A stretch of 14,801 nt of DNA from Bacteroidales bacterium (GTDB lineage Bacteria; Bacteroidota; Bacteroidia; Bacteroidales; UBA12481): NCBI GenBank assembly GCA_028707745.1, contig JAQWAJ010000007.1:1-14801 (forward strand), given 5' to 3'. Shown here one piece after another: positions 1 through 7,470 of the stretch. The translations under genes and the position numbers were made by a program. How positions within the stretch are numbered: the first letter of the stretch is position 1; the number at the start of each line of letters is the position of its first letter. A model generated the notes under the pieces. The model had not been told where the DNA came from. It saw only the letters and a program-made list of their open reading frames with translations, and ran no database searches.

Positions 1-196
1 CTGCAGCTAATACAGTGTTCAAAGAATCCTGAAGAGCGTTGAATTCTGAAGATACATACAAATTGGCCTGAGCCTGTTTTGCAGCTTCGATAGCAGCATT
101 TGCAGCATCAATTTCAACTTGTGGATATTTCTGGCAGCTAGTCATAACTAAAGCCATACCCACGATTGCAAGACCTGATAACAATTTAATTTTCAT
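1..196 (-). CDS. Alanine-rich helical lipoprotein, N-terminal part (gene runs off the left edge)
   Basis: Reading the minus strand from the ATG at 196 gives 65 uninterrupted codons to the window edge, so only the N-terminus is present. Residues 1-20 form a short lipoprotein signal peptide (MKIK, hydrophobic core, then VMTSC), with the lipidated cysteine at residue 21. The rest is rich in Ala, Glu, Gln and Lys (for example AANAAIEAAKQAQA) with no Pro or Gly for a long stretch after Pro25, so it is predicted to be a long helix or coiled coil. Ala codons are mostly GCT/GCA, unlike the more mixed usage in the sugar genes. Together with a GGAGGA Shine-Dalgarno 6 nt before the ATG and a near-consensus promoter, this suggests high expression. 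It is likely an envelope lipoprotein; no specific function is recognised. It is a separate transcription unit from the maltose operon ending at 386. Confidence 0.85.
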   Translation of the reverse strand, partial: MKIKLLSGLAIVGMALVMTSCQKYPQVEIDAANAAIEAAKQAQANLYVSSEFNALQDSLNTVLAA

Positions 197-202
197 TTTA
201 AA

Positions 203-208
203 TCCTCC
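203..208 (-). promoter_or_regulatory. Strong Shine-Dalgarno (GGAGGA) of the lipoprotein gene
   Basis: On the minus strand GGAGGA lies 6 nt upstream of the ATG at 196. Shine-Dalgarno sequences are usually weak or absent in Bacteroidota, and none as strong is seen before the other genes here. The site supports the start chosen for the lipoprotein and suggests efficient translation. Confidence 0.75.
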
Positions 209-261
209 GTTAAAGATTTTATTGATATTAGATAATTAAAAATTCGCTTTAAAAACCGCTA

Positions 262-295
262 CAAAGGTAGTAGTAATTTTATTCGTTGTATTCAA
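262..295 (-). promoter_or_regulatory. Bacteroidota-type promoter of the lipoprotein gene
   Basis: On the minus strand a perfect -7 box TACCTTTG (262-269; consensus TAnnTTTG) is preceded by TTG (293-295) with a 23-nt spacer. This matches the architecture known for the primary sigma factor of Bacteroidota. It would place transcription start near 255, giving a leader of roughly 60 nt. The rest of the 197-385 intergenic region is AT-rich. I see no convincing hairpin with a T-run that would terminate the maltose operon ending at 386. Confidence 0.7.
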
Positions 296-385
296 TGGCT
301 GTGATTTTTTTTTAACCATTGTTAATATATTGATATAAAAGTAATTGGCAAACAAAAACATCTACCGCCTCCCAAACATGGCCAG

Positions 386-1648
386 TTATATTTTTTCATC
401 CAGATGAAACCTGATCCTTAGTTTTTCTCCATTACGATCTGCCCTGATTGTGACTACATTACCCGAATCCCCATACAGAACACTGTTAATATCGTCAAGA
501 CTCATACTTAACGCCGGTGTATTGTTAATGTATTCGATCAGATCACCGGTTTTCAATCCTGCCTGGTGAGCCGGAGATCCTGGAATGACACTGAATATGG
601 TATAGATCGGGACTTTTGGATTGATCTTCTCAACATCCATACCGCTCCGGTTGTATGAAAACGGAGAACTAAACCACCGGTTAGGTTTCAGATAGACGGC
701 AGATCCCTGAAAATCATAGATGACCGTAAAACGCCGGAGTATGTCGTTTCCAATGCTGCCATGCCTTTGCGAATTCAATGTAAGTCCGGATATGGAGGCA
801 GAATCAGGATACGATACGAGTGGGTTTTTTAAAATAAACGGTCCGATCTCTGCCGACTTTACTCTGCCGTTAACACCCGAAATGGTACCGTTCAGGCCTT
901 GCCCAAGCATAGATCTGACTGTTTTCGGTGGAATGATAATGGAAGGGTCGGCGATCGGAGCTATCCAGAACGACAAGCTGGCGCCGGTGTCAATCAGTAA
1001 TCTGACCGTGATCGCCGAATGATTGTCCTGAACCATTTTAACTTTCATATAAGCTCTCCCATCAACAATCTCAATCGGAATTTTGCTGTAGGAACGGGTT
1101 TTCTTTTTTAAATTGAACTTCTTGCGATCATAAAATGTGATCACTTTTCTCACATGATCAACACCGATAATGAAATTCCCGAACCAGTCTGATCCGATCA
1201 ATCCGTTCACGGGAACACCTAATTGCCGGGATAGTTCAAAGTGATCTGCTGTCAGCAGGTAAACATCCACATTGCTGCCTCTCACTCCCCGCAGGGTGTC
1301 TCCCGGAAACCCGATGGTCAACAGGTTCCCTTGCGAAAAATAGGCTTCCAGCGGAGTGCCGTCACCCAATCCCCCGATGTTGATTTTGCGGGCAGCGTGA
1401 ATCTCGATGGTATCCTGATCGTCAAGCGCGGAAATAATGGTGCTGTGGATCCCGGAATCCAACACCATCTGAAGATTAACGGTATTGTTGATCCCGGCAG
1501 GTAATACGATTAAGTTTTGTGAGAGTACGAAAGGAAGAGTATATCTGCCGGATTCCGGATTATTGAAAGAATAACCCGTCTGTCCGGTCAGTATCAGAAC
1601 CGGCCAGAACAATCCCATTAGAAATACGGCAAAAAATTTACCATTCAT
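386..1648 (-). CDS. Secreted or periplasmic retropepsin-like aspartyl protease with C-terminal PDZ domain
   Basis: A 420-residue protein with an N-terminal signal peptide (about residues 1-24). Two retropepsin-like halves follow. The first has the catalytic-type motif DSG at 64-66 and the flap-side GLIGSDWF at about 149-156. The second has the motif LLIDTGAS (Asp220) and GSIGNDILRRF at about 297-307. Asp64 and Asp220 would form the active pair of a single-chain pseudodimer. Residues about 333-416 form a PDZ domain (VIPGSPAHQAGLKTGDLI), which usually binds exposed C-termini. The start overlaps the stop of the maltose phosphorylase gene by 4 nt (ATGA on the minus strand), so the two are probably translationally coupled and this is the last gene of the operon. 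The substrate is unknown. The family is common in Bacteroidota but poorly characterised, and a role in sugar uptake is not established. Domain assignment is confident; activity is inferred. Confidence 0.85.
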   Translation of the reverse strand: MNGKFFAVFLMGLFWPVLILTGQTGYSFNNPESGRYTLPFVLSQNLIVLPAGINNTVNLQMVLDSGIHSTIISALDDQDTIEIHAARKINIGGLGDGTPLEAYFSQGNLLTIGFPGDTLRGVRGSNVDVYLLTADHFELSRQLGVPVNGLIGSDWFGNFIIGVDHVRKVITFYDRKKFNLKKKTRSYSKIPIEIVDGRAYMKVKMVQDNHSAITVRLLIDTGASLSFWIAPIADPSIIIPPKTVRSMLGQGLNGTISGVNGRVKSAEIGPFILKNPLVSYPDSASISGLTLNSQRHGSIGNDILRRFTVIYDFQGSAVYLKPNRWFSSPFSYNRSGMDVEKINPKVPIYTIFSVIPGSPAHQAGLKTGDLIEYINNTPALSMSLDDINSVLYGDSGNVVTIRADRNGEKLRIRFHLDEKI

Positions 1649-3963
1649 AGAGCCGTCAGCTGCACCCTGAGCTCAACTCCGGGTTTAAGCGGATAACTGT
1701 TGTTTCTTACAAAGATATCCATTTCTGAGTCTCCCTGAACCTTTATGCTGATGTTGTACCGATCGATGGTAATACGCAACGACTGGTCCCTGAAAAGTAT
1801 GGTAAATGACAATGATTCCCATTTGACCGGAAGTAATGGATTGAAATGGAGCTGATCTTTAATGACCCGCATACCTCCAAAGCCTTCCACAATGGCTAGC
1901 CAGGTACCAGCCATACTGGTAATATGGCAGCCTTGATGAACCTCATGGTTATAGTCATCCAGATCGAGCCGGCTTGTCCTGAGATACATCTGATAGGCCG
2001 TATCGACATAACCCAGTTTGGAAGCCAGTATGGCGTGAACACAAGGAGAAAGCGAAGATTCATGGACCGTTCTCGGCTCATAAAAGTCGAAGTTGCGCCG
2101 GATGGTATTCAGCGGGAAATGATCCTCGAAAAAGTATAATCCCTGTAATACATCTGCCTGCTTGATCAAACAGGAACGAAGTATCCTGTCCCATGACCAG
2201 TGCTGGTTTACGGGTCGTTCTTCGGGCCGCAGGTCGGCAGCCATAATCTGCTCTTTATCGAGATATCCTTCCTGCTGAAGAAATATGCCCAGTTCAGGAT
2301 CTTCCGGAAGATAGACGTGATTCAGGATGGTCGACCAGCGGTTGGTTTCTGTGGTCATTCCGAATTTTGTAATCTCTTGGATACGGATCCAGTCATCAGG
2401 ATATTTTTCCATGACCAGGTCCAGGCATTCGATCGTAAACTCAAGCGTCCAGGAGGCCAGGTAGTTGGTATACCAGTTGTTGCTTACGTTGTTTTCGTAT
2501 TCATTCGGACCCGTAACACCCAGCATGACAAACATTTGTTTCGGATCAGAGTAGGTAAAGCGCTGCGACCAGAAACGGGAGATGCCGATTAACACTTCAA
2601 GACCGTATTCGGCCAGATAGTGGTCGTCGCCGGTATGTCGCATGTAATTATAAATGGCATAAGCAATTGCACCGTTCCGATGTATTTCTTCGAATGTTAT
2701 TTCCCATTCGTTATGGCACTCTTCGCCATTGATGGTGACCATCGGGTAGAGGGCGGCACCATCGGTGAACCCCAGTTTTTTTGCATTTTCGATCGCTTTA
2801 CCGAGGTGCCGGTATCTGTAAACCAGCAGGTTACGCGCAACTTCCTTATGGGTGGTGCTAAGATAGAATGGGAGGCAGTAAGCTTCCGTATCCCAATAAG
2901 TGCTGCCACCGTATTTTTCACCGGTAAAACCTTTGGGTCCGATATTCAGCAGCGGATCATAACCCGTATAGGTCTGATTCAGATGGAAGATGTTGAACCG
3001 GATGCCTTGTTGGGCAGAGATATCTCCTTTAATTTCGATATCACTGCTTTCCCATTTCTTCTGCCAGCATTCGACCTGTTCCTTTTTAAGTTTGTCATAT
3101 CCTTCAATGACTGCCAGCTCAAGGATGCCGCAAGCCCTGGATGCCAGTTGATCTGCAGAATAATCCCGCGAGGTGGTTACGGCGGCTATTTTGGTGAATC
3201 GTACACGGTTTCCTTGTTTAACTGTAAATCGGTAATGGTTTGAAACGTATTGCTGGCGGATGATCAGCTCGGGGTTTGCCTGCTCATCATTTTCCGGAGG
3301 GAAACAGTCGGAGTACATGGCCATGCAGATTTCAAAGCCACTCTTTTTTGTCCGGCTGGTGAGGTAACCATAGTCGCCTTCATGTGATTGATTTACAGGG
3401 GTCCAGAATTTTTCACCATAATTGGCATCCTCGTTTTTGACATCTCCGTCGATGAACAGTTCAGCTTCAAGGTTTCCGGAAAAATTCAGGGGGGTGAGAT
3501 CATACCGGATGGCACCGATCTCTCTTCTGTTCATTGAAAGAAACCGTTCGGTTTCAACCCTGATTTGTTTTCCATCGGGCCAGGACGCGGTGAATTCGCG
3601 GGTCAGGATACCTTCCTTCATATTGAGTACCCGTCTGAAAGCCGTGACTTTCATGTGGCCGATATTCAGTTCCTGCCCATCAAAACTGAACTTCATTCCG
3701 ATCCAGTTTGGCGCATTAAGCACTTTAGCGAAGTATTCGGGATATCCGTTCTTCCACCAGCCGACACGGGTTTTATCGGGGTAATAGATACCGGCCAGAT
3801 AGGTTCCGCGAAGCGAAGGGCCCGTGTAGGTCTCTTCAAAATTGGCCCTCATGCCCATGTGCCCGTTCCCAAGACTGAACAGGGACTCCGACCGTAAATG
3901 GTTCTCCCGGTTAAATCCCTCTTCGATGATGAGCCATTCGTCTTCAAGAAGGTATTTGCGCAT
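1645..3963 (-). CDS. mapA: Maltose phosphorylase, glycoside hydrolase family 65
   Basis: A 772-residue cytoplasmic enzyme (no signal peptide), typical length for GH65. The family converts maltose and phosphate to beta-D-glucose 1-phosphate and glucose. The N-terminal beta-sandwich covers about residues 1-270, then the (alpha/alpha)6 barrel, then a small C-terminal beta domain. The general acid is predicted to be Glu488 in TGPNEYENN. Phosphate-binding elements are visible as KQADVLQG (from Lys601) and HESSLSP (from His634). Residues 417-425 read HNEWEITFE, the loop that in characterised lactobacillar enzymes goes with maltose rather than trehalose or kojibiose specificity. The gene starts 11 nt after the beta-phosphoglucomutase stop and overlaps the following protease gene by 4 nt. 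The adjacent phosphoglucomutase uses its product, which supports the specificity call. Kojibiose or other alpha-glucobiose phosphorylase remains a minor alternative. Confidence 0.93.
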   Translation of the reverse strand: MRKYLLEDEWLIIEEGFNRENHLRSESLFSLGNGHMGMRANFEETYTGPSLRGTYLAGIYYPDKTRVGWWKNGYPEYFAKVLNAPNWIGMKFSFDGQELNIGHMKVTAFRRVLNMKEGILTREFTASWPDGKQIRVETERFLSMNRREIGAIRYDLTPLNFSGNLEAELFIDGDVKNEDANYGEKFWTPVNQSHEGDYGYLTSRTKKSGFEICMAMYSDCFPPENDEQANPELIIRQQYVSNHYRFTVKQGNRVRFTKIAAVTTSRDYSADQLASRACGILELAVIEGYDKLKKEQVECWQKKWESSDIEIKGDISAQQGIRFNIFHLNQTYTGYDPLLNIGPKGFTGEKYGGSTYWDTEAYCLPFYLSTTHKEVARNLLVYRYRHLGKAIENAKKLGFTDGAALYPMVTINGEECHNEWEITFEEIHRNGAIAYAIYNYMRHTGDDHYLAEYGLEVLIGISRFWSQRFTYSDPKQMFVMLGVTGPNEYENNVSNNWYTNYLASWTLEFTIECLDLVMEKYPDDWIRIQEITKFGMTTETNRWSTILNHVYLPEDPELGIFLQQEGYLDKEQIMAADLRPEERPVNQHWSWDRILRSCLIKQADVLQGLYFFEDHFPLNTIRRNFDFYEPRTVHESSLSPCVHAILASKLGYVDTAYQMYLRTSRLDLDDYNHEVHQGCHITSMAGTWLAIVEGFGGMRVIKDQLHFNPLLPVKWESLSFTILFRDQSLRITIDRYNISIKVQGDSEMDIFVRNNSYPLKPGVELRVQLTAL

Positions 3964-3974
3964 GACAGGTTAAT

Positions 3975-4616
3975 TTAAAATTCAATCAGATCTAAAGTAA
4001 CTCCTACAAAACCCGGGATAACCTTATCGGCTTCAAAGAGAATATCCGGTTGTCCGACTCCGATACATTTCATCCCCCCGTTATGGGCCGCCTCAACGCC
4101 AGCGATTGCATCCTCAAAAACCACGCAGTTTTCAGGATCGGTTTTCAAATCACGGGCTGCCAGAAGAAAAACTTCCGGATCCGGTTTAGCGTTGGTCACC
4201 CGGTTTCCATCGATTATGGCATCGAATGTTGCTGATAATCCGATCCGGGCCAGAATGGTACCGGCATTTTTGCTGGCCGTACCCAGGGCGATTTTCATGC
4301 CTGCTGACCGTGTCAAACGCAGGAACTCATTGACTCCGGGCAGGATATCGGCGGGTGTCATTTTCTGAATGTATGCCAGATACCATTCGTTCTTCTGGGC
4401 GGCCAGTTTCTGCTTTTCATCATCCGGTAAGGTCAGGCCTCCGACTTCGAGCATAATGTTGAGGGAAGCCATGCGGCTCACTCCTTTCAACCTTTCATTA
4501 TGTACTTCGGTAAAATCGAATCCCAGCCCATCGGCAAGCCTTTTCCACGCCAGATAATGGTAACGGGCGGTGTCAACCACAACTCCGTCGAGGTCAAAAA
4601 TGCATGCTTTAATCAT
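3975..4616 (-). CDS. pgmB: Beta-phosphoglucomutase (HAD superfamily)
   Basis: A 213-residue enzyme that interconverts beta-glucose 1-phosphate and glucose 6-phosphate, feeding the maltose phosphorylase product into glycolysis. The HAD motifs are intact: FDLDG with nucleophile Asp8 and acid/base Asp10, TASKN (Ser115, Lys116), Lys144 in NAKPDPE, and Glu168/Asp169 in VFEDAIAG. Residues typical of this subfamily are also present: DTARYH (Thr16, His20) and LKGVSR (Lys44, Arg48). I chose the ATG at 4616 because it gives MIKACIFDLDG, lining up within one residue of the well-studied lactococcal enzyme. An in-frame GTG at 4625 would add three residues (MEG). The transporter gene ends 15 nt upstream and the phosphorylase begins 11 nt downstream. 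Function is near certain; the exact start is less so. Confidence 0.93.
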   Translation of the reverse strand: MIKACIFDLDGVVVDTARYHYLAWKRLADGLGFDFTEVHNERLKGVSRMASLNIMLEVGGLTLPDDEKQKLAAQKNEWYLAYIQKMTPADILPGVNEFLRLTRSAGMKIALGTASKNAGTILARIGLSATFDAIIDGNRVTNAKPDPEVFLLAARDLKTDPENCVVFEDAIAGVEAAHNGGMKCIGVGQPDILFEADKVIPGFVGVTLDLIEF

Positions 4617-4631
4617 TCCTTCCACAAAATA

Positions 4632-6128
4632 TTAATCATCCTTATCGGTCACAAATATCACGGTTATTGCAGCAATAATCATCGATATGCCACCAAATAC
4701 CAAAGAATAGATCGCGTGACCGCCAAAAACGGTCTTAGTCAGGAAGCCAAGCAGGGTGGCCGCAAGTATCTGAGGGATCACTATAAAGAAATTGAAAATT
4801 CCCATATAGGTTCCCATTTTTTTGGCTGGCAACGATCCGGTAAGAATCGCGTAGGGCATTGACAGAATGCTGGCCCAGGCCAGACCGATACCTACAAATG
4901 GGAGTATCAGCAGATTCTGGTCCTTGATCAGGAAAATGCTACACAGGCTTATTCCTCCAATTGCCAACGAAATAGCATGGGTGATTTTACGGGAGGTGTA
5001 TCTGGCTAAAACAGGAAGCAGAAAAGCAAAAACTGCCGCAAACCCACTGTAAACTCCAAAGAGCACACCAACCCAGTTTGCTCCTTCATTATAGGAAGCA
5101 GAAGCCGTGTCGGTGGCGCCAAAAACCGTGCTGGTCACGGCAGATGTGGTATATATCCACATGGAGAACAGTGCCAGCCAGGTGAAGAATTGCACAATTG
5201 CCAGTTGCCCCATGGTTTTTGGCATCAGAAACAGGTCGGTCATGATCTCGGTTAATCCGTTTACTGATTCTTTTCTGATGAATATTCCTGAGAACAATAG
5301 CAGCAGTCCAAAAACGGTCAGACCTCCGCCAAGTACATACAACTCCTTTTCAAGCTTCAGAAAATAGATCAATAAGATGATCGCCAGTCCGATAAAAGTC
5401 CAGATGATTCCGCTCCGGTAAAATCTGGGGGCCGGAATCCGGATTGCCGCAGGGGTCGCTTCAGATCCGGATTCCTCCTCCTTGCCAAATTTGGCCATCT
5501 CTTCAGGGGAATACTCTTTCGAACTGATTACCGTCCACAATACTGTTCCGATGAAGAATACAGCGCCGACGTAAAACGCCCATCTGACTGATGGAGGGAT
5601 TACGCCTTCAGTGGCGGTATTTGCGATACCAAACCAGTTTGTAAAGATGTAAGGCAACACGGAAGCCACCACTGCGCCGGTTCCGATGAAAAAGCTCTGC
5701 ATGGCGAATCCGAGTGTCCTTTGTTCCGAGGATACATTGTCTCCGACAAATGCCCTGAATGGTTCCATCGAAATGTTTATCGACGCATCCATGATCCAGA
5801 GCATACCTGCAGCCATCCATAAAACAGCTGAATTTGGCATGATAACCAGGGCGATGGAAGCCAGTATGGCACCCGTGAGAAAATAGGGGCGCCTGCGACC
5901 CAGCTTAGTCCAGGTTTTATCGCTGTAATGCCCGATAATCGGCTGAACGATCAATCCGGTGAGGGGAGCAGCGATCCAAAGTATCGGGATGTTTTCGATT
6001 TTGGCCCCCAAAGTTTCAAATATCCTGCTCACATTGGCATTTTGCAAGGCAAAACCCATTTGTATTCCCAGAAATCCGAAACTCATGTTCCAGATTTGCC
6101 AAAAACTCAGCTTAGGCTTGTTTACCAT
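4632..6128 (-). CDS. MFS maltose/maltooligosaccharide transporter (SLC45-like, GPH type)
   Basis: A 498-residue polytopic inner-membrane protein. The N-terminus (LSFWQIWNMSFGFLGIQ) and the loop after helix 2, GHYSDKTWTKLGRRRPY (66-82), are hallmarks of the SLC45/sucrose-maltose branch of the MFS. QFFTWLALFSMWIY (about 313-326) matches the second-half signature. It probably imports maltose or short maltooligosaccharides with a cation. I count about 14 hydrophobic segments rather than 12: a charged loop (about 203-236) is followed by two extra segments at about 240-257 and 262-284 before the second six-helix half. The gene starts 1 nt after the susD-like stop and ends just before pgmB, so it sits inside the operon. 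The family call is strong; the substrate rests on the context of maltose phosphorylase. Confidence 0.88.
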   Translation of the reverse strand: MVNKPKLSFWQIWNMSFGFLGIQMGFALQNANVSRIFETLGAKIENIPILWIAAPLTGLIVQPIIGHYSDKTWTKLGRRRPYFLTGAILASIALVIMPNSAVLWMAAGMLWIMDASINISMEPFRAFVGDNVSSEQRTLGFAMQSFFIGTGAVVASVLPYIFTNWFGIANTATEGVIPPSVRWAFYVGAVFFIGTVLWTVISSKEYSPEEMAKFGKEEESGSEATPAAIRIPAPRFYRSGIIWTFIGLAIILLIYFLKLEKELYVLGGGLTVFGLLLLFSGIFIRKESVNGLTEIMTDLFLMPKTMGQLAIVQFFTWLALFSMWIYTTSAVTSTVFGATDTASASYNEGANWVGVLFGVYSGFAAVFAFLLPVLARYTSRKITHAISLAIGGISLCSIFLIKDQNLLILPFVGIGLAWASILSMPYAILTGSLPAKKMGTYMGIFNFFIVIPQILAATLLGFLTKTVFGGHAIYSLVFGGISMIIAAITVIFVTDKDD

Positions 6129-6129
6129 A

Positions 6130-7452
6130 TTATTCGTTTTGTACCATGTTCGGATTTACATCCATTTCACGTTGCGGAACTTTAAACACTAATTTTATAT
6201 CGTTCCAGGGCAATCCGGCGATGTCTTTTTGCAACCTTTTCATGTTATGAAAGTGGTCTCCTTCAAAAGCAAGCTCTTTGATTCGCTGCAAATAAATGGC
6301 GCTCAATGTGGCCTTTTTAGCATTGGTTAATCCGGCTCTTGCACGGATTACATTCAGATCGTCAACAGCTGTTAAATCAGCAGCATTAACCATTACCTTA
6401 CACTCAGCCCGGGTCAGATACATTTCAGACAACCTTAAAATCGGAACATTCATATAGCGGTCATCGAACTTCTTGGTGAAAAACTTGCCTTCGATATTTT
6501 CATATAATTGCATGACTCGGTTGTCGCCAGAACTCTTTTCTGATGCGAGAACCTGAATGTAATCGTTGGAGGGAGAGAACTTGCCCGATGATTTGTACCG
6601 GTAGTATCCGTTCAAGGTCCCGCAGGAAGCATCTGCCGTGGTACTCATAATAGCGAAGATGACCTCGCCCGACTTTGCTGCTGAATAGTTGTTAATGATC
6701 AGAGGTTCAAGGGTGAATCCTCCCTTATCAATGACTTCGGTGCAGGCAATGATGGATTCGGCATAATCTCCATGATAAAAACGGACCCTGCCCAGCAAGG
6801 CATAGGCAGCCCATTTGGTTGCCCGGTCGCTGTTGGTGGCCGGCAAGAGTGTTACTGCTTTTTCAAGATCGGCGATGATATTTTGATAACAGGTTTCAAT
6901 GTTATCCCGTGCCGGGTTAACTGTTATCCCGGTGGGTTCCTTCAGGTAGGGGACTCCGAGTCCGGTGACCGGATTCCCCAGATAACGAACCATATCGAAA
7001 TAAAGCAATGCCCTGATAAACAATGCTTCACCTTCGAGCCGGTCTTTATTGGCCGCGATATCTTTGTCAGAAACATTCGGGATTTCTTTGATCACATTAT
7101 TGACCAGATTGATGGTAAAATAAGCATTTGACCAGAAACTGGTGGTAATGCGGTTATCGGCAGACATGGTTTTGTTAATCATCTGGAGTTCCTCGTAAAC
7201 TGTATTTTGTTCACCGGAAATCTTCACATTGTCGGCAAGCATGTCACCGGCGACCCAGATTCTTCCACCATACAGGTCACCACCCTGGATCCGGTCGTAG
7301 GCCCCGATCAGAGCGGATTGCAATCCGGCGGTTGAAGTCAGTGCGGTTTTATCAGAGAGGTCCATTTTAGGTTCCATTTCCAGCATCTTTTCACAGGAGG
7401 AAAGAACCCCGCAAACAACAAGGACTGAGCTTATGTACTTTATAGTTTTCAT
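6130..7452 (-). CDS. susD: SusD/RagB-family surface glycan-binding lipoprotein
   Basis: A 440-residue lipoprotein that would form the lid over the SusC-like porin and capture maltooligosaccharides. The signal peptide ends in the lipobox LSSC, with lipidated Cys20 followed by the acidic stretch EKMLEMEP, consistent with surface export. SusD hallmarks are the N-terminal TSTAGLQSALIGAYDRIQ and RIWVAGDMLADN, the central GEALFIRALLYFDMVRYLG, and the C-terminal MYLTRAECKV, DLNVIRARAGL and IKELAFEGDHFHNMKRL. It is shorter than starch SusD of Bacteroides (about 550 residues) but within the family range. It lies 18 nt downstream of susC and 1 nt upstream of the transporter. Ligand specificity is inferred from the operon only. 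No SusE or SusF lipoprotein follows it, unlike the classical sus locus. Confidence 0.93.
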   Translation of the reverse strand: MKTIKYISSVLVVCGVLSSCEKMLEMEPKMDLSDKTALTSTAGLQSALIGAYDRIQGGDLYGGRIWVAGDMLADNVKISGEQNTVYEELQMINKTMSADNRITTSFWSNAYFTINLVNNVIKEIPNVSDKDIAANKDRLEGEALFIRALLYFDMVRYLGNPVTGLGVPYLKEPTGITVNPARDNIETCYQNIIADLEKAVTLLPATNSDRATKWAAYALLGRVRFYHGDYAESIIACTEVIDKGGFTLEPLIINNYSAAKSGEVIFAIMSTTADASCGTLNGYYRYKSSGKFSPSNDYIQVLASEKSSGDNRVMQLYENIEGKFFTKKFDDRYMNVPILRLSEMYLTRAECKVMVNAADLTAVDDLNVIRARAGLTNAKKATLSAIYLQRIKELAFEGDHFHNMKRLQKDIAGLPWNDIKLVFKVPQREMDVNPNMVQNE

Positions 7453-7470
7453 AATTGCAGATATAAGGGG

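Noticed and set aside
310..330. Small inverted repeat TTAAC/GTTAA near the end of the maltose operon as a terminator
   Set aside because: The stem is only 5 bp and AT-rich, and on the minus strand it is followed by A residues, not a T-run.
2200..2592. A 130-codon plus-strand open frame opposite maltose phosphorylase
   Set aside because: It is an antisense shadow of the region coding for the catalytic Glu and flanking motifs.
2620..3243. A 207-codon plus-strand open frame opposite maltose phosphorylase
   Set aside because: It is fully inside the GH65 gene, shows no domain or promoter, and overlaps a region with conserved family motifs on the other strand.
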